A stretch of DNA of 63,360 bases, taken from positions 41,611-104,970 of the forward strand of contig MNCI01018080.1 in NCBI GenBank assembly GCA_015680685.1. Direction: 5' to 3'. This document shows positions 11,401 through 22,263 of the stretch, piece by piece. Made by a program: the position numbers and the translations under genes. Numbering within the stretch: the first letter of the stretch is position 1; every line of letters starts with the position of its first letter. Origin of the DNA: Gnetum montanum. Lineage: Eukaryota; Streptophyta; Gnetopsida; Gnetales; Gnetaceae. The notes beneath the pieces are model-generated. The model worked only from the letters and a program-made list of their open reading frames with translations, was not told where the DNA came from and searched no databases.

Positions 11401-12745
11401 GACTAGGATGGGATGACAAGAAGAAAGAGATTCCTTTATCTGATCAATTCTTTGACGAATCTCTCCTTGCAAGTGCTATTAATGCACAAATCCCCAATGA
11501 ACCAAAATGATATGATACCATTCTCACTTATCTGCTCAAGAAAGAACTATTGCAAGGGATGGATACTAGAAAGAAATAATAGTTTCTTCACTAGGTCAAG
11601 CATTTCATGGAGATTAATGAAAACCTTTACAAAGTTTATCATGATGGCCTGGTACGTTGGTGTGTCCTTGATATAGATCAACTACATGTTTTTTAAGATG
11701 CTCACGAAGGTCCTTGTTGGGGCCATTATGTTGGGAGATGCACGACCATAAAAATCCTCATGGCAAGGTATTATTGACCAATAATATTTAAGGATGCACA
11801 TCAATTTGTCCATGCTTGTGATCGTTGCCATAGGGATGGTGGAATGACAGCTCAAATGGAGGGGCCACAATAGTGGATACAACCTCTCAAGCCATTCAAT
11901 ATTTGGAGCATTGACTTTATGGGTCCCATCGCACCTTTATCAAATGGAAAGGCATACATAATAGTTGTAGCTGACTATTGTACCAAGTGGGTAGAAGAAG
12001 CAGTCATCACTGACTATACATCCACCACCACTACTCGGTTTGTATAACAAAACATTGTAAACAAGTTTGGTGTACCTTGGGCATTAATTTCTGATAATGG
12101 AACTTATTTTATAGGTGTCACTTTCTGGAAGCTGATGCAATGCTTGGGGGTTGAACATAAACTCACAACACCATATCACCCCCAAGCTAATGGTCAAGCT
12201 AAGGTCACTAATTGAGAGATTACAAAAATCTTAACGCGTACCATTAGCAAATACCAAAGGAACTAGAGCACTAAATTAAATGATGCCCTTTGGGCGTATC
12301 GCTTCACATGGAAGCTTCCCATAGGTTATTCTCCATATGAGCTTGTGTTCGGAAAACTACCAACATTGCCCATCCAATCTGAGTTTCGTACACTCTCTAC
12401 AGCTTATGATCTTCACCTAAATCTAAGTCTAGAATAGAAAGACTGATTGATGAACCTTAACTTCCTAGATGAAAATTGATTAATGGCCTTGTCATCCAAT
12501 GAAATACATAAGGCATTCAACAAGAAATGCCATGACCTCAAAATCAGAAAAGTCAAGTTTCAACCAGGAGACAAGGTTCTTTATTGGAATCTTGCACATG
12601 TACCTTAATGAACCAAATTTTAAACATTATGGGAAGGACCTTACATCATAGATGAGACTTTTCCTTTTGTGGTCATGATCATCTACAAAACTGATAGCCC
12701 AAATAGTCAACATTCAACAAATAAAGCCTTTCCATGAGCCTAAGC
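11400..12745 (+). pseudogene. Integrase remnant, family B
   Basis: Integrase inserts the cDNA copy. The zinc-binding half includes HACDRCH (about 11812-11832). The core shows WSIDFMGP (about 11905-11928), with the first catalytic Asp, and ALISDNGTYF (about 12084-12113), with the second. The third acidic position lies in TTPYHPQANGQAKVTN (about 12167-12214), where Lys stands at the place usually held by Glu. The DKVLYW motif of the C-terminal domain is at about 12571-12588. Stops are frequent. No chromodomain follows. Confidence 0.85.
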
Positions 12746-14604
12746 CAACCAACTCAACAAACACCTTGTTAGATGGACAACCACATTCAATCTTTCGGAT
12801 CTCTCCCTTCCAACTTAACCGTGGGGGAGATGACCATCCATACTAACACCTCTTGTGGCTCCTCAATATTTTGGCCTTTTTTTTTTTTACATATTTTTGA
12901 TTTTACAACTTTTTGTTTTCATCTTCTTTATTTTACATCTCTGTTAATGTATTCATATATCTATTATCTACTCTTTTACTTTCTTTTATGGTTATGTTTG
13001 CTTGTGTTTGATGTATTTTTCTACTTTTTCTACTAATAAGGTGGTAGGTACAATGGTAATGCACTACTCGATGATGATATGCTTTATTTGTAATTTAATT
13101 ATTGATGTTTGGTTTCTAACTTTGAATGTTGTTACTNGATGTGGTTTCAAAGGAATGTTGTATTCTTCATGTTTTTTTTTATTTTCTTGTGTGTAGGAGT
13201 GTTCTCGTAAACTTCTCACCATTCTGCATCATTTCATAATAGGAAGTCAAATAAGTCCTTGCATGGTGTGGTCCTCATCACAAAAAAAGAAAGAAAGAAA
13301 AGATGAGGATTCAAAGCACACCCCTTGAACAAAATAAATGTGAAAAACAAATGGGCCTTTGCAAAGTGTGGTTCCCATTCGAAAAAAAAAAACATGGGAA
13401 TTCAAAGCACATCCCTTAGACCAAATAAAAGGGCTACAAGAATTGGTTATGAGACTTGTTTTGTCTCCTCTAACTAAGGTCCTTTCTCACTTCCTACCTT
13501 CACTTCAATTTGGAATGGTGGTTGTGTTGTGAGAGCATTTTTGTATCTCAAGGGATGGACTAGTCTTAGAGTGTTGATGCGAAGTCACTGAAAGTGGTTG
13601 GTTTTGATCTAGATTGAGGATGGATCCTATCAAGTCATTTAATCACAAACTCCATAAGGGACTGCATGTGACCATACTTAGGAGCTCCATTCCACTCTCT
13701 CTATCATCCATCTATGATTTTCATGCCTCACCTCACTGTTGGTTTCATGTTTTGACTCAATGTTCTGGTTTGATGTGTCAGGTTTCTCAATTAGTTACTT
13801 TTGGATTTTTGTACTTAACTTTTCATAACCATTAATCATCCATGGTGCCCATGGACTTCTTGGTTTGAAGTTATGCAAGGGCATAAAAGGCCTATGCCTG
13901 CTTTGGGGAGGACCCACTTGCATATCTTTTAGTTTAGTTAAGTTAAGTTCTTTACCCTTAGACATTATTACAATTAAATTCTTTTTATTTACCCCATCCA
14001 TGGCATCCAATTGTATGCACCTTCACAACTGTTTGTGATGAACTTTTTTTTAATTGTTGTGAATACCCTGTTTTCTAGTATTCCTTGTGTTAAGCTTTTT
14101 CTAAATTTTATGGATCACTTCTCTTACTTAACCCATTCGTCAGTCTTTCCACTAACAATATCAAGAAACTAATCTATCACAATCATAACTCGGCTAGATA
14201 AACTCACTGACGAGACAAGGTATTCAACTGTTACCTGTACACTATATATACTAATCCTTGGTTTTGTTGTGATTGCAGTGGGAAGTGTGGACTAGAAGTA
14301 GGACTATCTTTACAAAGGAGGATGCAACCATATCACTCACGGGAGAGTGTTCATAACCATTAGATCTCTTCTACCTCTCTCTCATTCTTCTATTGCCAAG
14401 AGGGATCTATTTGTGTTCTTTCCTATTATCATGAACACCTAATTTTGTACACAATTGTAATATTTTATGCTTGAGCACTCTTGTATTTGTCTATTTTCTT
14501 TGTGTCACACTGCATGTTAGTCAAATAAGTCTACACACCCTATTATATTTTGTAAAGGACTTGTTCCTCTTCTTATGTACTCGAGGACAAGTTTTCATTC
14601 AATT
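12746..14604 (+). other. Untranslated 3' internal region of family B element
   Basis: About 1.9 kb without a supported gene. It contains a segment near 12825-12850 (GGGGGAGATGACCATCC) that recurs inverted in the family C element at about 52550-52575, so it was inherited from a common ancestor. The GGGAACCACACCTTGCAAAG-like motif also recurs in diverged form (about 13360 and 51910). Unlike family C, no coiled-coil ORF follows. One ambiguous base (N) is at 13137. Confidence 0.6.
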
Positions 14605-14613
14605 GTGGGGGTA
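14605..14613 (+). other. Polypurine tract, family B
   Basis: GTGGGGGTA directly precedes the TG start of the 3' LTR. It is the expected primer site for second-strand synthesis, and all LTR families in the window share this G-run with a trailing TA. Confidence 0.8.
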
Positions 14614-15786
14614 TGATAAATCGTGTTTTTCAATGCTTCGATATCGGGGTGGCCGTGATATTAGGTACGTGATATCACAGCTCAAGATGCTATATCATAC
14701 ATTCGATATCATAGGGTTACTCTCGGGTCTATAAATACAGCGACTAGGCACACAATTTGTAAAGTAGTATGACTATAATTGAAAATAGACTTAGTAATGA
14801 TGAGAGTAGTTACTCTAATTATTAGAGTGGTTACTCTAGCGGTTACTCTAGTAGTTATTCTAATTATTAGAGTGGTTACTCTAGTAGTTACTTTAATTAT
14901 TAGAGTGGTTACTCTAGCAGTTACTCTAGTGGTTACTCTAGTAGTTATTCTAATTATTAGAGTGGTTACTCTAGCAGTTACTTTAGCAGTTATTCTAATT
15001 ATTAGAGCAGGTACTCTAATTATTAGAGCAGTTTCTCCCAAGTCTATAAATACAGTTCCTAGGCGCACAATTGGAAGGAAGTTTTTTAGCAGTTAAGTAG
15101 CAAAACTCTTGTTAGAGTATTTTCCAAGTGCCCACAGCAGGAGGCCTAAGTATGGATGGATCTTTATTCAAGCATTGTGTACCTAAGCACACCTTGTGTA
15201 CAGTAATAAATATGAGCTCTTTGATTCATCCTTGTAGCACTTGAAATTTGTTTTGTTACGCATTTATTTTATTTTATGCACTTTACATTTATGTTATTAG
15301 CATAGCAATTCATTTTGATTAATTAAGAAAATTGTTAAATTACACTTAGTACGATCACTTTGAGCATGTGTGTAACACTTGGTAACCCAGTAGTGATTAG
15401 CATTTGGTAATCCCAGTAGTGTTGCATTGGTTTAGGATGTGTACAGAAAGTTAGAGAGGATGCTGGTGTTAGGATTAGTTAGAACTTAGTTAATGAGTAG
15501 TTAAGATAAATTAGTCACTTAGTTATCTCTCTTCTTCCCTACTAGCACAAGACATAAAAACATAAAAGACATCAAAATCATAAAAACATAAAAGACATCA
15601 AAATCATATGCCTCAAGCTTAACCATACAATCATGACATACAAGTAAGTTTAGGAAGACAACAATTAATCAACCCATCCTTGTTCCACAAGGGTGCATAA
15701 GCACTTAGTTCTTGGAATTCGACCGGATCATGCATAAAATGCTTGTATTCGTATGGTTGAGCATAGGGGTACCTCGCATCTCATCA
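14614..15786 (+). mobile_element. 3' LTR of family B with internal minisatellite
   Basis: It starts TGATAAATCG and ends TCTCATCA. It is longer than the 5' LTR because of an insert between two copies of the TATA region: GTCTATAAATACAGCGACTAGG at about 14728 and a diverged copy at about 15042. Between them lies a 24-bp-type minisatellite. AATAAA is at 15205-15210. The base right after the LTR joins the truncated leader of the first tandem unit. Confidence 0.85.
14800..15035 (+). repeat. 24-bp-type minisatellite inside the 3' LTR
   Basis: Repeats of GGTTACTCTA and CTAATTATTAGAG alternate, with irregular spacing of 15 to 24 bp. The unit is the reverse complement of the large arrays between 17.5 and 35.7 kb. 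Its position between duplicated TATA segments suggests either that the LTR was the seed of those arrays or that it captured a piece of one. Confidence 0.8.
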
Positions 15787-16207
15787 AGTAAGAAATAAGG
15801 TACGTGGCTATTTTATTGCAACAAGGGTAGGATGAAGATAATTATGATCTTTCAATTTTTAATAAAAATAATAAAAATTAAAAAGCAAAAGAGTTTAAAA
15901 AGATATTTTGTAAACACGCAATGCATTTCTCTTCATACGAGAAATTTTGTAAATGCACAATATATTGCTTTTCATACTAAAAAGAAATTTCATGTTTTAT
16001 TGGGAGAGAGAAAATTATAAAAACTGTGAAATGCACTTTTTTAAAAAAAAATTAGAAAAAGCTATGAGATGTAGTACTTTTTAAAATTAGAAAAAGATAA
16101 TTATTCATTGAGATGGATCCTATATTTATTGGTACAGCTAATGGTGAAATTTATTGTTTAGGTCTTGCAATTAACTAGTGATAACGAACAACATCGTTGC
16201 AGGTTTG
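15787..16207 (+). other. Truncated leader of unit A
   Basis: Only the part from the predicted donor site onward remains: AGTAAGAAATAAGGTACGTGG corresponds to GTAACAACTCAGGTAGGTGG in complete units. The donor CAG is changed to AAG. The 3' splice-like TTGCAG is at 16197-16202. There is no promoter or array in front, only the family B LTR. Confidence 0.6.
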
Positions 16208-16615
16208 ATGGTGCTTTCAATTCCTTACGAATGCAGGGACTGCATTTTGAAAGTGTTGGAAGAAACGCTGACATGGTACACCAGCGATTGCAAGTTCCAG
16301 TATCATCATCCAGACCAACATTTAAGGGAAACAATAAGCTTGAATTTGTGGAATTGGTTTTGGAGCTACAATACTGACATGACCATCCCCATATTTCTAC
16401 ACTTGCTTCATATGTGGGATTATGCTTCTCCTAGGCTTGTGGTTGAGTGCGTTAAGAAATTTCATTGGGGAAGGAATTCCACTACCCTTATTGATTTTCC
16501 CAATGATGATAAGATTTTGGCTATTTCACAGTGGATTCCACTTGACCGCCTTGTTTTGGATTTCAGTGAACAGTTCATAAAATGTCCCAGCTACTCTAAT
16601 ACCTCCCACAAATGA
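16208..16615 (+). CDS. Conserved exon-like ORF, copy A (135 codons), function unknown
   Basis: The ATG at 16208 follows TTGCAGGTTTG, which looks like a 3' splice site plus a few bases. The frame is open for 135 codons to TGA at 16613-16615. The predicted protein starts MVLSIPYECRDC and contains WDWFWSY-like and FLHLLHMWD segments (here NWFWSY and MWDY) and a WIPLDRLVLDFSEQF end. It is rich in Trp, Leu and Asp, soluble-looking, with no signal peptide or membrane span. I do not recognise the family. It may be one exon of a larger plant gene. Copy A differs from the cluster consensus at a dozen or so residues. Confidence 0.5.
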   Translation: MVLSIPYECRDCILKVLEETLTWYTSDCKFQYHHPDQHLRETISLNLWNWFWSYNTDMTIPIFLHLLHMWDYASPRLVVECVKKFHWGRNSTTLIDFPNDDKILAISQWIPLDRLVLDFSEQFIKCPSYSNTSHK

Positions 16616-17480
16616 TTTCAAAATTTTACCCATGTAAAGAAGAGAAGAATATACGTCAAATACAAGCTAAGAAGCAAATCACACCATTAAAGGGTGTTTA
16701 AATAGAACACATATTTCTTTTTTGCAAATTCCTCCACTGCTATTATTAAATTGAAATTAGACGTTTATTTATATACGAATTGTATATATTCTTCTCCATC
16801 ATCATCCTAGCATTGATCCAACAAAATCGATAGGCTAGGAATTGTATTTCTCCCCTTATAGTTTTCTTGTCCATATTTGTATTTGTTTATGCTTTATACA
16901 CTATGTTGTAGTGTGGATTCTTTGTTTACATGGTTCAAAACATTGTTATCTATAATAACGTGAGGTACGAGTCCACTTTTTACTCTAACTGTAAACTGTA
17001 TATTAGTTTGCTAGTCTTATAGACGTAGAATTAGGATTATGTTTTACATCGAAATTGAAAATTTTTAAATGTCGTTGCAATAAATTTATACTTGGTACCA
17101 TATTACAGTGACTTGAATGTGCAAACAACCATGAACTATGCCATTGCAATTTTTGCATCCAATATATACTTGTTGATTATCCATTATTTTTCTTCACATA
17201 TTCATTTTGTGAGGTTGGAAAGTTCTGTTCGTGCATTTTTTCAAACCCTATGATCTGTTTTAACTCGGATTATATTTTGAGGTAATGGTGAGATGGTTGT
17301 TTCTAAAATCAGGTTCAAGGCAAAATAAAAAAAATTAACAGGGAATTTGCTATTTAAAAAGGCTATTTAATAAATATGGTTATATACAATAATTAAATCA
17401 AATATGTATATTGTTGATGTCAACACTTCCATGCTCTCATGGGGCCATGATTATCAATGTTTTTATTTCTCTATCTAAAT
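16616..17480 (+). other. 3' flank of unit A
   Basis: Conserved non-coding sequence found after every ORF copy. It ends with the array-entry motif GTTGATGTCAACAC near 17412, followed by CTCATGGGGCCATG near 17436. I see no gene. A possible splice donor (ATGTAAAG) lies about 20 bases after the ORF stop, so the ORF could continue into another exon that is not present here. Confidence 0.55.
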
Positions 17481-18107
17481 AACTACTCTAATAATTAGAG
17501 TAACCACTGCTTTAATAACTAGAGTAACTATCTTTATAATAATTAGAATAACCACCACTGTAATAATTAGAGTAACCGCAGCTGCAATAATTATAATAAC
17601 CATCGCTCTAATAATTATAGTAACCACTGCTCTAATAATTAGAATAATTGCCACACTAGTAATTACAATACCGCTACTCTAATAATTAGAGGAACCACTA
17701 CTCTAATAATTAAAATAATGGCCACTCTAATAATTAGAGTAACCGTCGCTCTAGTAATTAGAATAATCGCCACTCTAATAATTGGAGTAACTGCTGCTCT
17801 AATAATTAGAATAATTGTCGTTCCAATAATTAGAGTAACCGCCACTCTAGTAATTAGAATAACCACCGCTTTAATAATTGAAGTAACTGCTACTCTAATA
17901 ATTAGAATAATCATCGCTCTAATAATTGGAGTAACCGCCACTATAATAATTAGAATAATTTCCGCTCTAATAATTAGAGTAACTGCTGGTTTGATAATTA
18001 GAATAATGGCCACTCTAATAATTAGAGTAACCGTCATTTTAATAATTAGAATAATCGCCCCTCTAATAATTAAAATAACTGCCACTCTAATAACTAAAAT
18101 AACTGCA
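17481..18107 (+). repeat. 24-bp minisatellite array 2 (upstream of unit B)
   Basis: About 26 units of 24 bp. GAGTAAC- and GAATAAT-type units alternate, so the working period is a 48-bp dimer. The invariant core is the palindrome TCTAATAATTAGA. Both strands are open as an eight-residue repeat around LIIR. This reflects the palindrome and the 3n period, not protein coding. Confidence 0.9.
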
Positions 18108-18951
18108 TCATTATGGATGGCCACAATGGCTATAAAACCAGGGGGGAAGGGATCTCCCTATCAGTCCTAAAGGGTTATTTCTATTAGTCTTGAGGAGGGC
18201 TTCCTCTTCAGAGGTAGCAGTTTCCTAAAGGGCTTTTTTGATCAGTCTTGAGGAGGGCTTGGTCTCCACTAAGCAGTAGTTTCCTCTTTTCTTTTCTTTT
18301 CTTTATAGGCTTCCAGCTGATCTTCGAGGAGGGTTCAAAGCAAGAGCGAGTGGCTCAAAATCAAATCCTTACGGGTCTTCTCAATAACGATAGGAGGATT
18401 CTCTCTCTCTTCTTTCTATCTACAACAACGTAGGTAGTGCAGCCCATGTGCAGGACGTGAGATTTGCGATTTTCTTTGGGGTTGACAACTTGTCTTAGTG
18501 GTGCAGACGTGGGTGGATGATCTTCCTCTCTACGTAACAACTCAGGTATGTGGCTATTTTATTGGAACAAGGGTAGGATGAAGATAATTACGATCTTTCA
18601 ATTTTTAATAAAAATAATAAAAATGATAAAGAAAAAGAGTTTAGAAAGAAATTTCATAAACGCATAGTGCATTGCTTTTCATACGAGAAATTTCGTAAAC
18701 ACGTAGTACATTGCTTTTCATACTAAAAAGTAAGTTCATCTTTTATTGAAGAGAGAAAATGATAAAAAGCTATGAGATGCACTTTTTTTCTTAAATTAAA
18801 AAAAGCTATGAGATGTACTACTTTTTAAAATTACAAAAAGCTAATTATTCATTGAGATAGCTCCTATATTTATTGGTACAGCAAATGGTGAAATTTATCG
18901 TTTAGGTCTTGCAATTAACTAGTGAGAACGAACAACATCGTTGCAGGTTTG
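18108..18951 (+). promoter_or_regulatory. Leader of unit B with TATA box and predicted intron
   Basis: TATAAAA at 18131-18137 lies about 25 bp after the array. Two copies of a roughly 64-bp segment containing GTCTTGAGGAGGGCTT follow. A strong pyrimidine tract ending TTTATAG (about 18285-18309) looks like one 3' splice site. CAG|GTATG at 18543-18550 looks like a donor and TTGCAG at 18941-18946 an acceptor, giving a predicted 401-bp intron directly before the ORF. This is a prediction from motifs only. Confidence 0.5.
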
Positions 18952-19344
18952 ATGGTGCTTTCAATTCCTTACGAATGCAGGGACTACATTTCGAAAGTGT
19001 TGGAAGAAACATTGACATGGTACGCAAGCGATTGCAAGTTCCAGTATCATCGTCCAGACCAGCATTTAAGAGCAACAATAAGCTTGAATTTGTGGGATTG
19101 GTTTTGGAGCTACAATATTGACATGACCATCCCCATATTTCTACACTTACTTCATATGTGGGATGATGCTTCTCCCAGGCTTGTGGTTGAATGCGTTAAG
19201 AAATTTTGTTTAGGAAGGAATTCCACTACCCTTATTGATTTTCCCGATGATGATCAACAGTGGATTCCACTTGACCGCCTTGTTTTGGATTTCAGTGAAC
19301 AGTTCATAAAATGTCCTAGCTACTCTAATACCTCCTGCAAATGA
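18952..19344 (+). CDS. Conserved exon-like ORF, copy B (130 codons)
   Basis: Open from the ATG at 18952 to TGA at 19344. Compared with the 135-codon copies it lacks 15 bp around 19255, between the DFPDDD and QWIPLD segments, an exact in-frame loss of five codons (ILAIS region). The splice-like TTGCAG lies just upstream. An in-frame deletion fits, but does not prove, selection on the frame. Function unknown. Confidence 0.5.
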   Translation: MVLSIPYECRDYISKVLEETLTWYASDCKFQYHRPDQHLRATISLNLWDWFWSYNIDMTIPIFLHLLHMWDDASPRLVVECVKKFCLGRNSTTLIDFPDDDQQWIPLDRLVLDFSEQFIKCPSYSNTSCK

Positions 19345-20204
19345 TTTCAAAATTTTACCCATGTAAAGAAGAGAATAATACATGTCAAATACAATCTAAG
19401 AAGCAAATCACACCATCAAAGGGTGTTTGAATAGAACACATATTTATTTTCTGCAAATTCCTCCACTGCTATTATTAAATTGAAATGAGACGTTTATTGA
19501 TATACGAATTGTATATATTCTTCTCCATCATCATCCTAGCATTGATCCAACAAAATTGATAGGCTAGGAATTATATTTCTCCCCTTATAGTTTTCTTATT
19601 CATATTTGTATTTGTTTATGCTTTATACACTCTGTTGTAGTGTGGATTCCTGTTTACATGGGTCAAAACATTGTTATCTATAATAACATGAGGGATGAGT
19701 CCACTTATTACTCTAACTGTAAAGTGTATATTAGTTTGCCAGTCTTACAGACGTAGAATCAGGATTACGTTTTACATCGAAATTGAAAATTTTTAAATGT
19801 TGTTGCAATGACTTTATACTTGGTACCATATTACATTGACTTGAATGTGTAAACTACCATGAACTATGCCATTGTAGTTTTTGCATCCAATATATACTTG
19901 TTGATTATCCATTATTTTGCTTCACATGTTCATTTTGTGAGGTTGGAAAATTCTGTTTGCGCATTTTTTCAAACCCTATGATCTATTTCAACTCATATTA
20001 TATTTTGAGGTAACAATGAGATGGTTGTTTCTAAGATCGAGTTCAAGGCAAAATAGAAAAAATTAACGGGGAATTTGCTATTAAAAATGACTATTTATTA
20101 AATAGGTTATATACAATAATTAAATCAAATATGTATATTGTTGATGTCAACAATCCCATGCTCTCATGGGGCCATGATTATCAATGTCTTTATTTCCCTC
20201 TCTT
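19345..20204 (+). other. 3' flank of unit B
   Basis: Same conserved flank as after copy A, with small differences. Ends at the array-entry motif (GTTGATGTCAACAA near 20139). No gene seen. Confidence 0.55.
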
Positions 20205-21587
20205 AATAATCACTCTAATAATTAGAGTAATTGCCTCTATAATAATTAGAATAACCACCACTCTATTAATTAGAGTAATCATTGCTTTAATAATTAGAAT
20301 AATTGTAGCTCTAATAATTAGAGTAGCCGCCACTCCAATAATTACAGTAACCGTTGCTCTAATAATTAGAGTAATAATTAGAATAACCATTGCTCTAATA
20401 ATTAGAATAAATTTCATTTTAATAATTAGGTAATCGTCGCTGTAATAATTAGGTAATCGCTGCTCTAATAATTAGAGTAACCGCTAGTATAATAATTAGA
20501 ATAATCGCTACTCTAAGAATTAGAATAACTGTCACTCTAGTAATTAAAATGATCGCAGCTTTAATAATTATAGTAACTGCTGCTCTAATAATTAGAGTAG
20601 CCTCCACTTTAATAATTAGAATAAGTACTACTCTAATAATTACAATAACTGTGAGTGTAATAATTAGAATAATCACCCCTTTAAGAATTAGAATAACTGC
20701 TGCTCTAATAATTAGAGTAATCGTTGCTCTAATAACTAAAGTAACTATCACTCTAATAATGAGAGTAGCTATCACTCTAATAATTAGAATAACCACGGCT
20801 TTAAGAATTAGAATAAACGTTGCTGAAGTAATTAAAATAATTGCTGCTCTAATAATTAGAGTAACTGTCATTGTAATAATTAGAATAATCGCCACTCCAA
20901 TAATTAAAATAACCACTGCTTTAATAATTAGAATAACCGCCGCTCTAATAAGTAGAGTAACTACTGCTCTAATAATTAGAATAATAGACACTTTAATAAT
21001 TAAAATAATGATCGCTTTAATAATTAGAGTAACCGTCACTCTAATAATTAGAATAACCACCACTATAATAATTAGAATAACCGTTGCTTTAAGAATTAGA
21101 CTAACCGCCACTCTAATAATTATAATAACCACTGCTCTAATAATTAGTGTAACTACAGGTCTTATAATTAGAGTAATTGCCACTCTAATAATTAAAGTAA
21201 TCATCGCTCTAGTAATTACAATAACTACCGCTTTAAGAATTAGAATAATAGTCATTCTACTAATTAAACTAACAGATGCTCTAATAATTAAAATAATTGC
21301 ATCTCTAATAATTAGAGTAATCACCACTCTAATAATTATAGTAACCACTACTCTAATAATTAGAGTAATCGTCACTGTAACAATTGGAATAATCACCACT
21401 CTAATAATTGGAGTAACCGCCACTCTAATAATTAGAATAACTGCTGCTCTAATAATTAGAGTAACTGCTGGTCTGATAATTAAAATAATGGCCACTCTAA
21501 TAATTAGAGTAACCATTGCTTTAATAATTAGAATAATCACCCCTTTAATAAATAAAATAACCGTCGCTCTAATAACTAAAATAACTG
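20205..21587 (+). repeat. 24-bp minisatellite array 3 (upstream of unit C), about 1.4 kb
   Basis: About 57 units of 24 bp. Variant units with TTTAAGAATTAGA recur at intervals (for example about 20680, 20800, 21085 and 21230), so longer higher-order blocks are present besides the 48-bp dimer. It gives ORFs of 392 and 397 codons on the two strands, which I treat as artefacts of the repeat. Confidence 0.9.
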
Positions 21588-22263
21588 CATCATTATGGAT
21601 GGCCACAATGGCTATAAAACCAAGGGGGAAGGGTTCTCCCAATCAGTCCGAAAGGGTTCTTTCTATTAGTCTTGAGGAGGGGTTAGTCTTCAGAGGTAGC
21701 GGTTTCCTAAAGGGCTCTTTCGATTAGTCTTGAGGAGGGCTTGGTTTCCACTAAGCAGCAGTTTCCTCTTTTCTTTTCTTTTCTTTATAGGCTTCCAGCT
21801 GATCTTCAAGGAGGGTTCAAAGTAAGAGCGAGTGGCTCAAAATCAGAGACTTATGGGTCTTCTCAATGACGACAGGAGGGTTCTCTCTCTCTTCTTTCTA
21901 TCTACAACAACGTAGGTAGTGCAGCCCATGCACAAGACGTGAGACGTGCCATTTTCTTTAGGGTTGACAACTTGTCTTAGTGCTGCAGACATGGGTGGAC
22001 GATCTTCCTCTCTACATAACAACTCAGGTAGGTGGCTATTTTATTGCAACAAGGGTAGGATGAAGATAATTATGATCTTTCAATTTTTAATAAAAATAAT
22101 AAAAATCAAAAAGNAAGCTATGAGATGTACTACTTTTTAAAATTACAAAAAGCTAATTATTCATTGAGATGGCTCCTATATTTATTGGTACAACAAATGG
22201 TGAAATTTATCGTTTAGGTCTTGCAATTAACTAGTGATAACGAACAACATTGTTACAGGTTTG
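21588..22263 (+). promoter_or_regulatory. Leader of unit C with TATA box; assembly gap inside
   Basis: TATAAAA at 21613-21619. The predicted donor CAG|GTAGGT is at 22025-22033 and the acceptor ACAG at 22255-22258 (TTGCAG changed to TTACAG). A single N at 22114 replaces roughly 190 bp that sister leaders contain, so this N marks an unresolved gap rather than one base. Confidence 0.5.

Larger units (their letters stand above)
5700..15786 (+). mobile_element. Ty3-type (Athila/Tat-like) LTR retrotransposon, family B
   Basis: The element has LTRs at 5700-6548 and 14614-15786, a primer-binding site at 6550-6567, gag, protease, RT, RNase H and integrase in the Ty3 order, and a polypurine tract before the 3' LTR. 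No chromodomain is visible after integrase, and the tRNA-Asp-like primer site fits the non-chromovirus Athila/Tat group. Coding parts carry many stops. The 5-bp flanks (CCACC on the left, AGTAA on the right) do not match. The right flank is clearly repeat-unit DNA and the left flank is LINE DNA, so the element has recombined or been rearranged since insertion. Confidence 0.88.

Noticed and set aside
13002-13196. Small ORFs in the region after family B integrase
   Set aside because: AT-rich chance frames, one of which crosses an N, with no counterpart in the related element.
16165-16377. 70-codon frame (MQLTSDNEQH...) overlapping the conserved ORF
   Set aside because: It begins upstream of the splice-like TTGCAG and ends halfway through the conserved block, whereas the 135-codon frame covers the whole block and has in-frame indels. 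It cannot be fully excluded.
20449-21727. Very long open frames on both strands (397 and 392 codons) in the minisatellite
   Set aside because: The repeat period is 24 bp and its core is palindromic, so both strands stay open automatically. The product would be a simple LIIR repeat with no start context or conservation outside the array.
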